From: DATDFB01 sp035276475
GTDB taxonomy: Bacteria > Acidobacteriota > Thermoanaerobaculia > Gp7-AA8
Reading direction: 5' to 3'
Length of the DNA: 64,000 bases
Assembly (NCBI GenBank): GCA_035276475.1
Contig: DATELQ010000117.1
Location: 1 to 64,000 of the forward strand
Below the pieces are notes generated by a model that did no database searches, was not told the DNA's origin, and worked only from the letters and a program-made list of their open reading frames with translations. This document shows, piece after piece, positions 38,473-48,041 of the stretch (the stretch's first letter is position 1; each line of letters starts with the position of its first letter). A program made the translations under genes and the position numbers.

Positions 38473-41400
38473 TACTGCGCGGGTATGTACGTCGGCGCCT
38501 GCGTCGTCTGATCGATCACGGAGCCGTACGCGGTCACGCGGCCGTCGCCGTCGATCACCTTCACGCTGATGCGGGCGTTGTAGGTGTTGCCGAGGCCGAG
38601 GCTGCTGATGATCGGGAACTGCTTCGACTCGAAGGGGCGGAGCGCCACGAGCGCCTTCGGCTGCACCTTCGAGTCCGGCAAGAAGATCGACACCTCGGCA
38701 GTGGCAAACTTGCCGGTCGTCTCGACGATGCCGAAGTTCGTGCGGTAGCGCACCGAGTCTTCGACCTGCACGAGCTGCAGGGCGCGGTCGCCGGTGCCGA
38801 TGGTGTCGGACGGCGTGACGGCGGCGATGAATTGGCCGAGCGTGCCGTTCGCGGTCTGGTCGTACGTCCGCGCGCTGACGACGAGCGGCGCGCTGGCCGT
38901 CGTCGTGACGTGCAGCGTGCCGCCGGCGTTCGTGACGCCGAAGGTCGCGTGCAGCAGGTCGTCGAGCGCGGCCACTTCGCCGGGGGCGATGGTGAGGGTC
39001 TTCGTGCTGCTGGCGCCGCCGTCGAGCGGATAGAACGTCAGCGTCGCCGTCTGCGCCGAGGTGCCGCCGTTGAAGATGCGGACGTCGCTGCGCCAGCTGG
39101 CGTTGCCGCTGTTGAGGTCTGCCACGCCGGGGACGACGAAGCGGCTGGCGCCGGCGCCGAGCGGCACGGCGGAGACGAGGATCGGATCGCCGCTCTTCGT
39201 GTCGACGACGGAGGCGTAGGCGGAGACCTTGCCGTCACCGCTGAACGGCTTCACCTCGATGTGGCCGTTCGTCAGGTTGTTGATGCCGGCGGCGGCGAGG
39301 AAGCCGTTGAGCTGTTGCTGCTGGCCGGCCTTGAGCGCGAGCGGGAAGTCGAGGAGCTTGGCGCCGCCGCCGTCGAAGACAGTGACGTTCGCGTTCGTCG
39401 CCTTGCCGGCCGCTTCGACGACGCCGAGGTTCGTGCGGTAGTCGGCGGACTGGGCGATCTGCTGCAGCGAGAGCGCGGCGCCGCCGGTGCCGACGAAGTT
39501 CGCGAACGGCACGGCGGGGATGAACTGCCCGAGCGTGCCGGTCGCGGATGACTGCGTATTGTAGGTGCGGCTGGAGACGACGGCGGTCGTGGAGACGGAG
39601 ACCTTCGGAGAGGCGTCGGGCGGCTGGATGAAGAGCATGCCGTTCGTGGAGTCGCCGAGGGAGCCGACGCCGAACCAGTTGCGGACGATGTCGTCGAGCG
39701 CGGTGGTGGCGCCGGCGTCGACGGTAATGGTGGTCTGCTTGAGCGGCGCCGTGGCGTCGCCGGTGCCGGGGTTGAACGTCAGCGTGAACTTCTGCGGCGT
39801 CGTCCCCACATTGGCGATGCGGATGTCGCTGCGCCAATCGGAGTTGAGCCCGGCGAGATGGCCGACCGAGGGGATGACCAGCGCGTTCGGGCCGAGCTGC
39901 GGCAACGCGCCCGGCTTCACCGGTGTGGTGAGGTTGATCGACACCGGGACGGACGTCGTCGACGTCGCCAGCGTGCCGAGGCGGCCGGAGATCGTGCTGT
40001 TGCCGAAGATCACGATCACCGTGCCGGTCCAGGTGCCGTTCGGCAGCGACGACGGATCGATCGTGATCGTCAGGTCGATGCCTTGCGGGCCGATGAGGCC
40101 GGAAGTCGGGAAGACCGAGACCCAGGGGCGGTCGGTCGAGGCGAGGAACGACGTCGTGCCGCCGGGGAGGCCGGGAATGTGGAGCTGGAACGTGATCGGC
40201 GTCGTCGAGCCGGCCGGCGCGTTCACGCTCGGGCCGAGCGCGGTCGGCGCGGGGGGAGGAATCACCACGACGCTGATCGTCTGCGAGAACGGACTGAAAT
40301 CGCCGCACGCCGACTTGGCGCGGACGCGGTAGAAGAACGCATTCGGCGCGCCGACGTTCTTCGTGAACGCCATCGACGTGCCCGTGAGCGACGTGCGGTG
40401 CGGAACCGTGAACGTCGGCTCGAACGCTTCGTCGAGGTCGTAGCCGACGCTGAGATCGACCGCGTCCCACGACACGGTGAAGGTCTGCCCCGTCGTCGTC
40501 TCGCCGACGACGCTCGCCACCGGCGCGGGCGGCGGGCCGCAGACGGTGAAGGAGAACTGCGGCGAGCCTTGCGGCGAGCACTGCGCGTTCGGGCCGTTGG
40601 CGACGACGGTCCACGTGTACGGACCGGAGGGGAGGGTCATGCTCACCGACGTCAGCGGCGTCGTGATCGGCGCGGGGGCGCCGGCGCCGTTCACCGTCAC
40701 GGTGTAGCTGATCGCGTTCGCCACGGCGCTCCACGACAGCGTCACCGGCGATGCGACGGTGGCGTTGTTCGCCGGCGCGGTGAGGCTCGGACCGTGCGTC
40801 GGGCAGGCCGTCGGCTTCTGCGTCGCCACCGTGACGGTTGCCGAGTTGTTGTTCGGGTTTGGATCGGTCGCGGAGCTCGTGGCCGAGGCGGTGTTGGAGA
40901 ACGCGCCGCGGACGCCTTGGTCGACGTGGTACTTCGACGTGATCACCACCGACGCGCCGGCGGCGAGCGTGCCGAGGTTGCAGGGGTAGGGCGTCGTGCA
41001 GCCGCCGCTGTTCGAGAGGAACGTCGTGCCGACCGGCGTCGGGTCGCTGACGACGACGTTCTGCGCGGCGTTCGGGCCGCCGTTGGAGACGACGATCGTG
41101 AACGTGGCGACGGTGTTCTCCTGCGCGTTCGACGGGCCGCGCTTCGTGACCTTGAGGTCGGCCGTCAACGTGCCGGAGAGCGACGTCGTCGCCGTCGAGA
41201 CGTTGTTCGTAGCGTTGGCGTCGAACGTCGAGCTGCTGACCGTCGCGGTGTTGGAGATCGTCGTGCCGGCGAAGTTCGCCGGGACGTTGTACGTCGTCGC
41301 GATCGTGGCGCTCTGCAACGGGTTGAGCGTGCCGAGGGCGCACGGATACGTCCCCGTGCAGGCGCCGCTGTTCGAGACGAAGGTGAGGCCGGTCGGCGTC

Positions 41401-44400
41401 GGATCGTTGACGAAGACGTTCGCGGCGGCGAGCGGGCCGTTGTTCGTGACCGTGACGGTGTAGACGACGTTGGAGCCGACCGTCGTCGTCGCCGGGCCGC
41501 TCTTCGTGATCTGCACGTCGGCCTGCGCCGTCACGGGCGTGACGACCGTCGAGCTGTCGTTGCTGTTGTTGCCGTCGACCGCGGCGGAGCTCACCGTCGC
41601 GGTATTCGTGATCGACGTGCCGGCGTAGTTTCCGGGGACGTTGAACGTCGACACGATCGTCGCCGACTGTCCGGCGTTGAGCGTGCCGATGTTGCAGGGG
41701 AACGTGCCGGTGCAGGCGCCGCTGTTCGAGCCGAAGGTGAGGCCTGCGGGCGTCGGATCGCTGACCGTGACGTTCGCCGCGGCGGAAGGCCCGAGGTTCG
41801 TGACGGTGATGTTGTAGACGACTGCGCCGCCGGGGGTGGCGGATGGCGGGCCGCTCTTGTTGATCGAGAGATCGCTCTGCTGCGAGATGGCCACCGTCGC
41901 GGCGGAGGTGTTGTCGCCCGTGGCCGGATCGTTGACGTCGGAGGAGATCGTGGCGGTGTTGACGACGGTCGCGCCGGTGTAGCTCGCCGGCACGGTGTAC
42001 GTCGAGGTGATCGAGCCCGACTGCCCCGAAGCCAGCGTGCCGAGGCTGCAGGGGAAGGGCGTCGTGCAGGCGCCGCTGTTCGAGATGAAGGCGACGCCGA
42101 CGGGCGTCGGATCGCCGATCGTCACGTTCGTCGCCGGCGAGGGGCCGTTGTTCGTGAAGTTGATCGTGAAGCTGATGGTCGCCCCCGGCGCGGCGGACGA
42201 CGGCCCGGTCTTGTTGATCGAGAGGTTCGCCTGCGCGCCGATGTTCGTCGTGGCGCTGGCGGTGTTGTCGGAGGTATCGGTGTCGGTCGTCGTCGAGCTC
42301 ACCGTGGCGACGTTCGTGACGTTGCCGGAGAACGACGGCGAGGTGCTGTACGTCGAGACGATCGTCGCGCTCTGGGTGTTGTTCAGCGTGCCGAGGGCGC
42401 AGGGGAACGGGCCGGTGCAAGCGCCGCTGTTCGAGACGAAGGTGAGGTTCGCCGGCAGCGGATCGGAGACGACGACGCTCGACGCGCTCTGGGGGCCGTT
42501 GTTCGTCACCTGGATCGTGTAGGTGATGTTCTGCCCGGCCACGACGCCGGTGGGGCCGTTCTTCGTGATGGCCAAGTTCGCGGTCGCGCCGACGACTGCG
42601 GTGAGCTGCAGCGCCGTCGGCGTGTAATTCGCCGCGATCGAGCCGGTCGGCGGATAGGTCGGGAGGTTCTTGACCGCGAAGTCGCCGCTGCGGGAGGCGA
42701 AGGTGACGGCGTCCCACGTGGTGCCGTTGGTGGGTGCGTAGGAGCTGAGCAGCGCGACGTTGAGCGTGCCGTCGAGCGTGACGCCGCCGCTGACGGCGAG
42801 CTGGTCGAAGGCCGTCGGGGAGGCGAGCTCGATGTTGAGCGTGCCGGCGGAGCCCTGCGTGTAGTTGCCGGCGACGCTGATCGTGCCGGTGTTGCCGCTG
42901 CCGTTCGGGGCGACGGTGGCGTCGTTCTGCACGTTGCCGGTGATGGTGCCGGTGCCGTCGAGCGTGCCGCCCTGCAGCATCATCGTCAGATCGGTCTTGA
43001 TGCCGCCGGCGCCGAGCGTGGTCGTGCCGGCCGTCTGCGTGTAGCCGTTGACGAAGTGCATCGTGCCGCTTTGCGCGAGGACGGTGCCGTCGGTGGTGAA
43101 GGGAGGCTCGATGTCGTTCGTGCCGCTGCCGCCGCTCTTTTTCCACGTGCCGTCGTTCGTGATCGCGCTCGGCGGCGCGAGGGCGCTGGGACGGAGGCCC
43201 ATGCCGATGATGATGACGCCGACCTTGATCGGCTGGTCGCCGGTGATGTCGAACGTACCGGTGTTGACGATCGAGCCGCCGTTGAACAGTTCAATGTAGT
43301 TGCTCGTGGCGGTGTAGCCGACGGTGCCGTCGTTCTCGAAGGTGATGCCGCTGATGTCGCAGATGCCGTTGGCGGCGTCGATCGTCAGCGTGGCGCCGCC
43401 GTCGACGTAGAAGGTGGCGCCGGAGGAGCTGCCGATCGTGCCGTCCGACCAGGTGCCGCTGCCGGTCATGTCGAAGGCGCTGCCGACGGCGAGCGAGCCG
43501 CCGTCGAGGAGGAAGCCGGTGGTGATGCCGTAGTCGATGAAGACGGAGGCGCCGGCGATCGAGGTCGTCCCGGTCACGTCGTAGCCGCCGAAGATCGAGG
43601 CCGAGCCGCTGGGGAAGGAGACGATGCCGTCGCCTCCGATGAACGAGCCGGCGGTGAAGGTGGAGCTGGAGGTGCTGAAGGCGAGCGTGCCGAAGGGGGC
43701 CAGGGCGAAGAAGCCGCCGCTGTGCGTGCCGCCGCCGGCGAAGTCGAGGGTGCCGGAGGAGGCGAAGACGGTGGAGTCGTTGTTCGACGGCGCCTGAATC
43801 GACATCGTCCCGGTGCCGCCGCTCTTGCTCAGGAAGCCGTTCGGGGCGTTGTTGAAGGCGGTGTTGGTGCCGTCGGTGGTGATGGCGCCGTCGCTCTGGA
43901 AGTCGAAGTTGCCGTAGTTCGTGAAGACGGCGTAGTTCTGGAGCGCCAGCGGGTTCGTGGGCGAGAGGAACGTGGTCGTGCCGTAGTCGTTGAAGCTGCG
44001 GCCGTCGAGGATCATCGGGCCGGACGAGCCGTCGAAGACGGCGATGCCGGTGCCGGCGATCTCGGTGCCGCCGCTGCCGGTGATGATGCCGCCGCTCCAG
44101 CTGAAGGGGCCGGCGATGGAGAGGAAGCCGGCGCCGGTGAGGGTGCCGGACGACATGTCGAAGTTCTCGGGCGAGGTGACGCCGCCGATGGAGAGCGTGC
44201 CGCCGGTGATCGACAGCGTGCCGCCGCCGCTGACAGTGCCGTTCGGCGTCATGGTGTAGGTGCCGCTCGGGAACTGCAGCGTGCCGCTGACGTTGAACGG
44301 GCCGTCGGCGTTGCCGCCGCCGGCCAGCGCGAGGGTGCCGCTGTTCGCGTAGACGACGCCGCCGGCGAGGACGTTGAAGGCGGTGTTGAAGGTGAACGAG

Positions 44401-44969
44401 GTGCCGTTCATCTGCACGGAGCCGGCGTTGTTGACGGTGCCGCTGCCGGTGGCGGTGCCGTCGTTGACGTTGATCTGGCCGCCGCTCTGGATCGAGACGG
44501 TGCCGCTGGTGACGTCGAGCGAGGAGCCGCTGTCGAAGGTGAGGTTGCCGCCATTGGCGACGACGAAGCTGCCGCCGCTGACGCGCAGCGTGGCGCCGCT
44601 GGCGATGGTGCCGTTGCCCGAGAGCGTCAGCTGCCCGCCGCTCTGGACGTCGATGACGCAGCCGCTGCAGGCGAGGTTCAAGCCGGCGATCGGGTTGGGG
44701 ATGACGCTGTTGACGACGATAGTGGTGGGCGTTGCGTTGGTGTCGGAGGCGCTGTCGCCGGTGCTGCAGCCGGGGAAGCCGCCGGCCGGGGTCCAGAGGG
44801 TGCCGTTCGTGGTGGTCCAGTTCGCGCTCGGCGGCGCGGAGCTTGTGATGACGCTGTACGCGGTGTTGGGGCTGCACACGACGGAGATCGTGGCGGCACC
44901 GATGGCGGTGGCGACGATGAGCGTCAGAAACGCCGAGGCGAAGAAAATCGGACGGCGACGAAGGAGCAT
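38472..44969 (-). CDS. Giant secreted protein with beta-helix and DUF11 repeats
   Basis: A 2165-residue exported protein. Residues 1-25 are a signal peptide (FFASAFLTLIVATAIGAA). About 60-800 is a Gly/Thr/Ser-rich repetitive beta-solenoid-like region. About 830-1440 holds five DUF11 (isopeptide-type) repeats, each with the NNGP and SNSGACTxPFPC stretch; the paired cysteines could form disulfides. About 1460-1640 has two fibronectin/Ig-like domains. The last 500 residues repeat a WRSDIRIANVG-type module and end in YIPAQ. A similar C-terminal module ends the protease at 54444. GGGAGG lies upstream of the ATG. Likely a surface or secreted matrix protein. Confidence 0.85.
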   Translation of the reverse strand: MLLRRRPIFFASAFLTLIVATAIGAATISVVCSPNTAYSVITSSAPPSANWTTTNGTLWTPAGGFPGCSTGDSASDTNATPTTIVVNSVIPNPIAGLNLACSGCVIDVQSGGQLTLSGNGTIASGATLRVSGGSFVVANGGNLTFDSGSSLDVTSGTVSIQSGGQINVNDGTATGSGTVNNAGSVQMNGTSFTFNTAFNVLAGGVVYANSGTLALAGGGNADGPFNVSGTLQFPSGTYTMTPNGTVSGGGTLSITGGTLSIGGVTSPENFDMSSGTLTGAGFLSIAGPFSWSGGIITGSGGTEIAGTGIAVFDGSSGPMILDGRSFNDYGTTTFLSPTNPLALQNYAVFTNYGNFDFQSDGAITTDGTNTAFNNAPNGFLSKSGGTGTMSIQAPSNNDSTVFASSGTLDFAGGGTHSGGFFALAPFGTLAFSTSSSTFTAGSFIGGDGIVSFPSGSASIFGGYDVTGTTSIAGASVFIDYGITTGFLLDGGSLAVGSAFDMTGSGTWSDGTIGSSSGATFYVDGGATLTIDAANGICDISGITFENDGTVGYTATSNYIELFNGGSIVNTGTFDITGDQPIKVGVIIIGMGLRPSALAPPSAITNDGTWKKSGGSGTNDIEPPFTTDGTVLAQSGTMHFVNGYTQTAGTTTLGAGGIKTDLTMMLQGGTLDGTGTITGNVQNDATVAPNGSGNTGTISVAGNYTQGSAGTLNIELASPTAFDQLAVSGGVTLDGTLNVALLSSYAPTNGTTWDAVTFASRSGDFAVKNLPTYPPTGSIAANYTPTALQLTAVVGATANLAITKNGPTGVVAGQNITYTIQVTNNGPQSASSVVVSDPLPANLTFVSNSGACTGPFPCALGTLNNTQSATIVSTYSTSPSFSGNVTNVATVSSTTTDTDTSDNTASATTNIGAQANLSINKTGPSSAAPGATISFTINFTNNGPSPATNVTIGDPTPVGVAFISNSGACTTPFPCSLGTLASGQSGSITSTYTVPASYTGATVVNTATISSDVNDPATGDNTSAATVAISQQSDLSINKSGPPSATPGGAVVYNITVTNLGPSAAANVTVSDPTPAGLTFGSNSGACTGTFPCNIGTLNAGQSATIVSTFNVPGNYAGTSITNTATVSSAAVDGNNSNDSSTVVTPVTAQADVQITKSGPATTTVGSNVVYTVTVTNNGPLAAANVFVNDPTPTGLTFVSNSGACTGTYPCALGTLNPLQSATIATTYNVPANFAGTTISNTATVSSSTFDANATNNVSTATTSLSGTLTADLKVTKRGPSNAQENTVATFTIVVSNGGPNAAQNVVVSDPTPVGTTFLSNSGGCTTPYPCNLGTLAAGASVVITSKYHVDQGVRGAFSNTASATSSATDPNPNNNSATVTVATQKPTACPTHGPSLTAPANNATVASPVTLSWSAVANAISYTVTVNGAGAPAPITTPLTSVSMTLPSGPYTWTVVANGPNAQCSPQGSPQFSFTVCGPPPAPVASVVGETTTGQTFTVSWDAVDLSVGYDLDEAFEPTFTVPHRTSLTGTSMAFTKNVGAPNAFFYRVRAKSACGDFSPFSQTISVVVIPPPAPTALGPSVNAPAGSTTPITFQLHIPGLPGGTTSFLASTDRPWVSVFPTSGLIGPQGIDLTITIDPSSLPNGTWTGTVIVIFGNSTISGRLGTLATSTTSVPVSINLTTPVKPGALPQLGPNALVIPSVGHLAGLNSDWRSDIRIANVGTTPQKFTLTFNPGTGDATAPLKQTTITVDAGATTALDDIVRNWFGVGSLGDSTNGMLFIQPPDASPKVSVSTTAVVSSRTYNTQSSATGTLGQFIPAVPFANFVGTGGAALSLQQIAQSADYRTNLGVVEAAGKATNANVTVFDGGGAKLLDFPLALKAGQQQQLNGFLAAAGINNLTNGHIEVKPFSGDGKVSAYASVVDTKSGDPILVSAVPLGAGASRFVVPGVADLNSGNASWRSDVRIFNGGTSAQTATLTFYPLDGGASSTKTLTIAPGEVAALDDLLHATFGVTNAGGTLHVTTTASAPLVVSARTYDQTANGTLGQFIAAVTPSDTIGTGDRALQLVQVEDSVRYRTNFGIVETTGKFATAEVSIFLPDSKVQPKALVALRPFESKQFPIISSLGLGNTYNARISVKVIDGDGRVTAYGSVIDQTTQAPTYIPAQ

Positions 44970-45012
44970 CCCGGGGCCTCCCGCAACGGTTTTTATTTGA
45001 AGGGCGGTTAGC

Positions 45013-47475
45013 CTACCACGCGAGGAGGAGTCTGGCCGCCTGCTCGACGTCCGCTTCGCTCGGGAGGAACTCCTCCTCCAGCGGAGGCGAGTACGGCACG
45101 GGGGTGTCGAGGGCGCCGACGATGCGCACGGGCGCGTCGAGGTACTCGAAGGCTTCTTCCTGGATGATGGCGGCGATGGACTCGCCGACGGAGCCTGTGC
45201 GGGTGTCCTCGTGGACGATGACGACGCGGTTGCACTGCTGCGTGATGGCGAGGATGGCGTTTTTGTCGAGCGGGGCGATTGTTCGGAGATCGAGCACCGC
45301 GGCTTCGACGCCATCGTTCGCTAATTTCTCGGCGACGCGCATGGCCACGTGGACGTAGGCGCCGTAGCTGATGATGGCGAGGTCTTTGCCGGTGCGCCGC
45401 AGCGCGGCTTTGCCGATGGGCAGCGGCTCCGGCGCGTCGTCGCCGATGAGCTGCTTGACGCGCGGGTCGCGGTAGAGGGCGATGTGCTCGTAGTAGAGGA
45501 CGGGGTCGGGGTCGTCGACGGCGGCGGCCATGAGGGCGCGCGCGTCGTGCGGGGTCGACGGCGCGACGATCTTGAGTCCCGGCACGCGATAGAACCACGC
45601 CTCGGTGTTCTGAGAGTGGTACGGCCCGGCGTGGCGCAATCCGCCCCACGGCATGCGCAGGACCATGGGCACGGATGCGCCCCATCTGTAACGCAGCTTG
45701 GCAGCGTTGTTGACGAGCTGGTTGAAGCCGGTGGCGACGAAGTCGTTGAACTGGATCTCGCCGATGGGCCGTAGTCCCGCGAGCGCCGCGCCGACACAGA
45801 CACCAATGGTCGACCCCTCGGAGAGGACAGAGTTGAGGATCCGATCGCCGAACTCGTTCAGCAGCGGACGGAGGAGGAGGAAGGCGTTGCCGTACTTGCC
45901 GCCGACGTCCTCGCCGTAGACGAAGACGCGCGGATCGCGCCGCAGGGCGTCGCCGACGCCGAGCATGACGGCTTCCAGGAAGGTTTTGCCCTTGGGGTCG
46001 AAGGGGGGAGCTTGCTCCACTGTTTCGGGCGCACGCTGTGCGCCCCTACCGGTGGCTTTCGTTCGGCGCGGCTCGTTGGCGAAGACGCCTTCGCCCGCTA
46101 GGTTTGCATCGGGCCAGGGCGCGTCGATGACGGCGCGGGCTTGCTCCTCCACCAGTTCCTCGGCCTCGGCCTTCCATCGCTCCAGATCGTCTTCGTCGAG
46201 CACTCCCTCGGACTCGAGCTTCGCCGCGTACGTGGCGATCGGGTCTTTGCGGGACCAGAACTCGTACAGCGCGCGGTCGGCGTAGCCGCCCTCGGCGAGC
46301 GGCGGGTACGACCACGACGGCTGCGGGTCGCGGCCGAGGTAGAGCATGTCGTCGTGATGGGCGTGACCGCACATGCGCATGGCCACGAGCTCGATGAGGG
46401 TGGGGCCGAGGCCGCCGCGCGCCCGCTCCACCGCCCAGGTGAACGCCGCCGCAACGGCGTCGGGGTCGGTGCCGTCGATGGTGATGCCGGGGACACCATA
46501 GCCCGCGGCTTTGTCGGCGAAGACGCGCACGGCGGATTGGTCGCAGAGCGGCGTGGCCAACGCGGTTTGGTTGTTCTGGACGCAGAAGATGGCCGGGAGC
46601 TTGCGCGCGGCACAGGCGTTGATGGCTTCGTGCCACTCGCCGAGCGAGGTGGCGCCTTCGCCGATGAACGAGACGGCGACGCGGTTTTCCTTTCGGAGGT
46701 GGAAGGCCATGGCGATGCCGGCGATGGTGAGCGCGGGCCCGCCGAGGGGGGCCATGGCGGGGAGGATGCCGTGCTCCCAGTCGCCGACGTGGAGGTCTTT
46801 GCCGTTCATCGGCGGGCCGGCCTTTCCCATCTGCGCGCTCAGGACCATGCGCACGGTCTCGGGCGTGTTGTGCTTGGCGAGGACGGCGCCGAGATCGCGG
46901 ATCATCGGGGAGATGACGTCATCCGGTTTCAGCCGGATGACCGCGGCGGCGATCGCCTCCTGCCCGAGGGAGCGGAAGCCTTTGCCTTGAAACCCGGCGC
47001 TGCCGTACCGCACCTCGCCGCCGGTGAAGAATTGCTTGAGGCGGTTGTCCGTGGCGCGGGTGAGGAGCATGGCGCGGAGGATTTGCTGTCTTTCCTCGGC
47101 GGTGAGCGAGGCGGCGATGGCTTCTCTTCTGAGAAACCCATCCGCGGCATCGACGACTTCTTCGATGGCCGATTGCAGCCGTTCCCCCACCCCCACGCCC
47201 GGCGTGGTCTCCGGCACTTCGCCACGTAGCTTCTGCGCGGCGGTGGCGTCGGGGGTCAGCGAGTCGGAGAGGGTTTGGGGCAGGAGCCGCCGCAGCGGCG
47301 CTCTTAGCGCATCAATGGTGGAGTCGCTGCGCTCGTCGATGCCGTCCGCGCCGATGGCCATGTCGAGCGCGGCGACGGCGGGTCTCAGGGCGAAGGGATA
47401 GCGCTCGGCGACGAAGGAGGCGAAGCGCGCGAGCAGCCCGGCGCGCGTGCGCGCCGGGGTGTCGGTGGCGGTCAT
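45013..47475 (-). CDS. Fused 2-oxoacid dehydrogenase E1 alpha/beta
   Basis: An 820-residue thiamine diphosphate enzyme joining both E1 subunits. The alpha half (about 1-440) has the ThDP motif FIGEGATSLGEWHEAINACA and CVQNNQTALATP; the beta half (about 500-820) has VYGEDVGGKYGNAF, NSVLSEGSTIGVCVGAALAG, EIQFNDF, MPWGGLRHAGPYHSQNTEAW and LRTIAPLDKNAI. It matches branched-chain-type E1, which decarboxylates 2-oxoacids and transfers acyl groups to E2. E2 and E3 are not adjacent. The linker (about 455-500) contains GRGAQRAPETVEQ, encoded by a palindromic repeat. Its ATG overlaps the Uma2 stop. Confidence 0.9.
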   Translation of the reverse strand: MTATDTPARTRAGLLARFASFVAERYPFALRPAVAALDMAIGADGIDERSDSTIDALRAPLRRLLPQTLSDSLTPDATAAQKLRGEVPETTPGVGVGERLQSAIEEVVDAADGFLRREAIAASLTAEERQQILRAMLLTRATDNRLKQFFTGGEVRYGSAGFQGKGFRSLGQEAIAAAVIRLKPDDVISPMIRDLGAVLAKHNTPETVRMVLSAQMGKAGPPMNGKDLHVGDWEHGILPAMAPLGGPALTIAGIAMAFHLRKENRVAVSFIGEGATSLGEWHEAINACAARKLPAIFCVQNNQTALATPLCDQSAVRVFADKAAGYGVPGITIDGTDPDAVAAAFTWAVERARGGLGPTLIELVAMRMCGHAHHDDMLYLGRDPQPSWSYPPLAEGGYADRALYEFWSRKDPIATYAAKLESEGVLDEDDLERWKAEAEELVEEQARAVIDAPWPDANLAGEGVFANEPRRTKATGRGAQRAPETVEQAPPFDPKGKTFLEAVMLGVGDALRRDPRVFVYGEDVGGKYGNAFLLLRPLLNEFGDRILNSVLSEGSTIGVCVGAALAGLRPIGEIQFNDFVATGFNQLVNNAAKLRYRWGASVPMVLRMPWGGLRHAGPYHSQNTEAWFYRVPGLKIVAPSTPHDARALMAAAVDDPDPVLYYEHIALYRDPRVKQLIGDDAPEPLPIGKAALRRTGKDLAIISYGAYVHVAMRVAEKLANDGVEAAVLDLRTIAPLDKNAILAITQQCNRVVIVHEDTRTGSVGESIAAIIQEEAFEYLDAPVRIVGALDTPVPYSPPLEEEFLPSEADVEQAARLLLAW
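46027..46045. repeat. Palindrome inside the E1 linker
   Basis: GGGCGCAC, GCT, GTGCGCCC form an 8-bp perfect hairpin with a 3-nt loop. The hairpin lies in the coding sequence of the fused E1 between the alpha and beta halves and encodes part of the linker (RGAQRAPE). The sequence type is common as an intergenic REP-like unit. Confidence 0.6.
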
Positions 47476-48032
47476 GCGGGGATGGTAACGTCTTCGTAGA
47501 GGGCGTCAACCGCGATGGTGAGGGGGACTCCGGTGAGGGTGAAGGTTTCGCCGCTCTTGTAGTGGCTTACCTGCCAGCGCTCTCCGTCGCGCCAGCGATG
47601 CTCGGCACCGACGTGGTACTGATCGATGAGGAGGTAATCACGGAACGTCGAGATCGTCTGGTATAGCTCGAATTTCTTGCCGCGATCGTATGCCGCAGTG
47701 TCGCGAGACAGAACCTCAGCAATGACGATCGGGTTTGTCACGGTTGTCCATTTGCCGGGCAGCTTTTCCAGTGGACCGCAGACCGCGACGACATCCGGAT
47801 ATGTGTATAGGCCCGAAGGCATGGTGACCCGAATGTCAGCCACATAAACGCGGCAGCCGCGCTCGCGAGCCGGTCGCAACGCGTCGCGCAAATTGAGGGC
47901 GATCGTGTTGTGATCGCCCGTGCCACCGGACATCGCAACGATGGTTCCGTGCAGATACTCGTGACGGATCTCGGATGTGGATTCCATCTCGAGGTATTCA
48001 TCGACCGAGTAATACCTGTCCGGGCGCGACAT
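47472..48032 (-). CDS. Uma2 family endonuclease-fold protein
   Basis: A 186-residue protein of the Uma2 (DUF820) restriction-endonuclease-like fold. Landmarks: YYSVDEYLEMESTSEIRHEYLHGTIVAMSGGTGDHN, VADIRVTMPSGLYTYPDVVAVCG with the metal Asp, VIAEVLSRDTAAYDRGKKFELYQ with Glu and Lys, and YLLIDQYHVGAEHR. The catalytic D-ExK layout is present, but the biological substrate of these proteins is unknown; they are often multi-copy in accessory genomes. Its last codon overlaps the E1 ATG (ATGA), so this copy is co-translated with a metabolic gene. Confidence 0.85.
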   Translation of the reverse strand: MSRPDRYYSVDEYLEMESTSEIRHEYLHGTIVAMSGGTGDHNTIALNLRDALRPARERGCRVYVADIRVTMPSGLYTYPDVVAVCGPLEKLPGKWTTVTNPIVIAEVLSRDTAAYDRGKKFELYQTISTFRDYLLIDQYHVGAEHRWRDGERWQVSHYKSGETFTLTGVPLTIAVDALYEDVTIPA

Positions 48033-48041
48033 ACTCCGATT

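Noticed and set aside
39858..45011. Plus-strand open frame of 1717 codons opposite the DUF11 protein
   Set aside because: Composition is Arg/Val/Gly/Ala only, with no motifs; the opposite strand encodes a signal peptide and clear DUF11 repeats.
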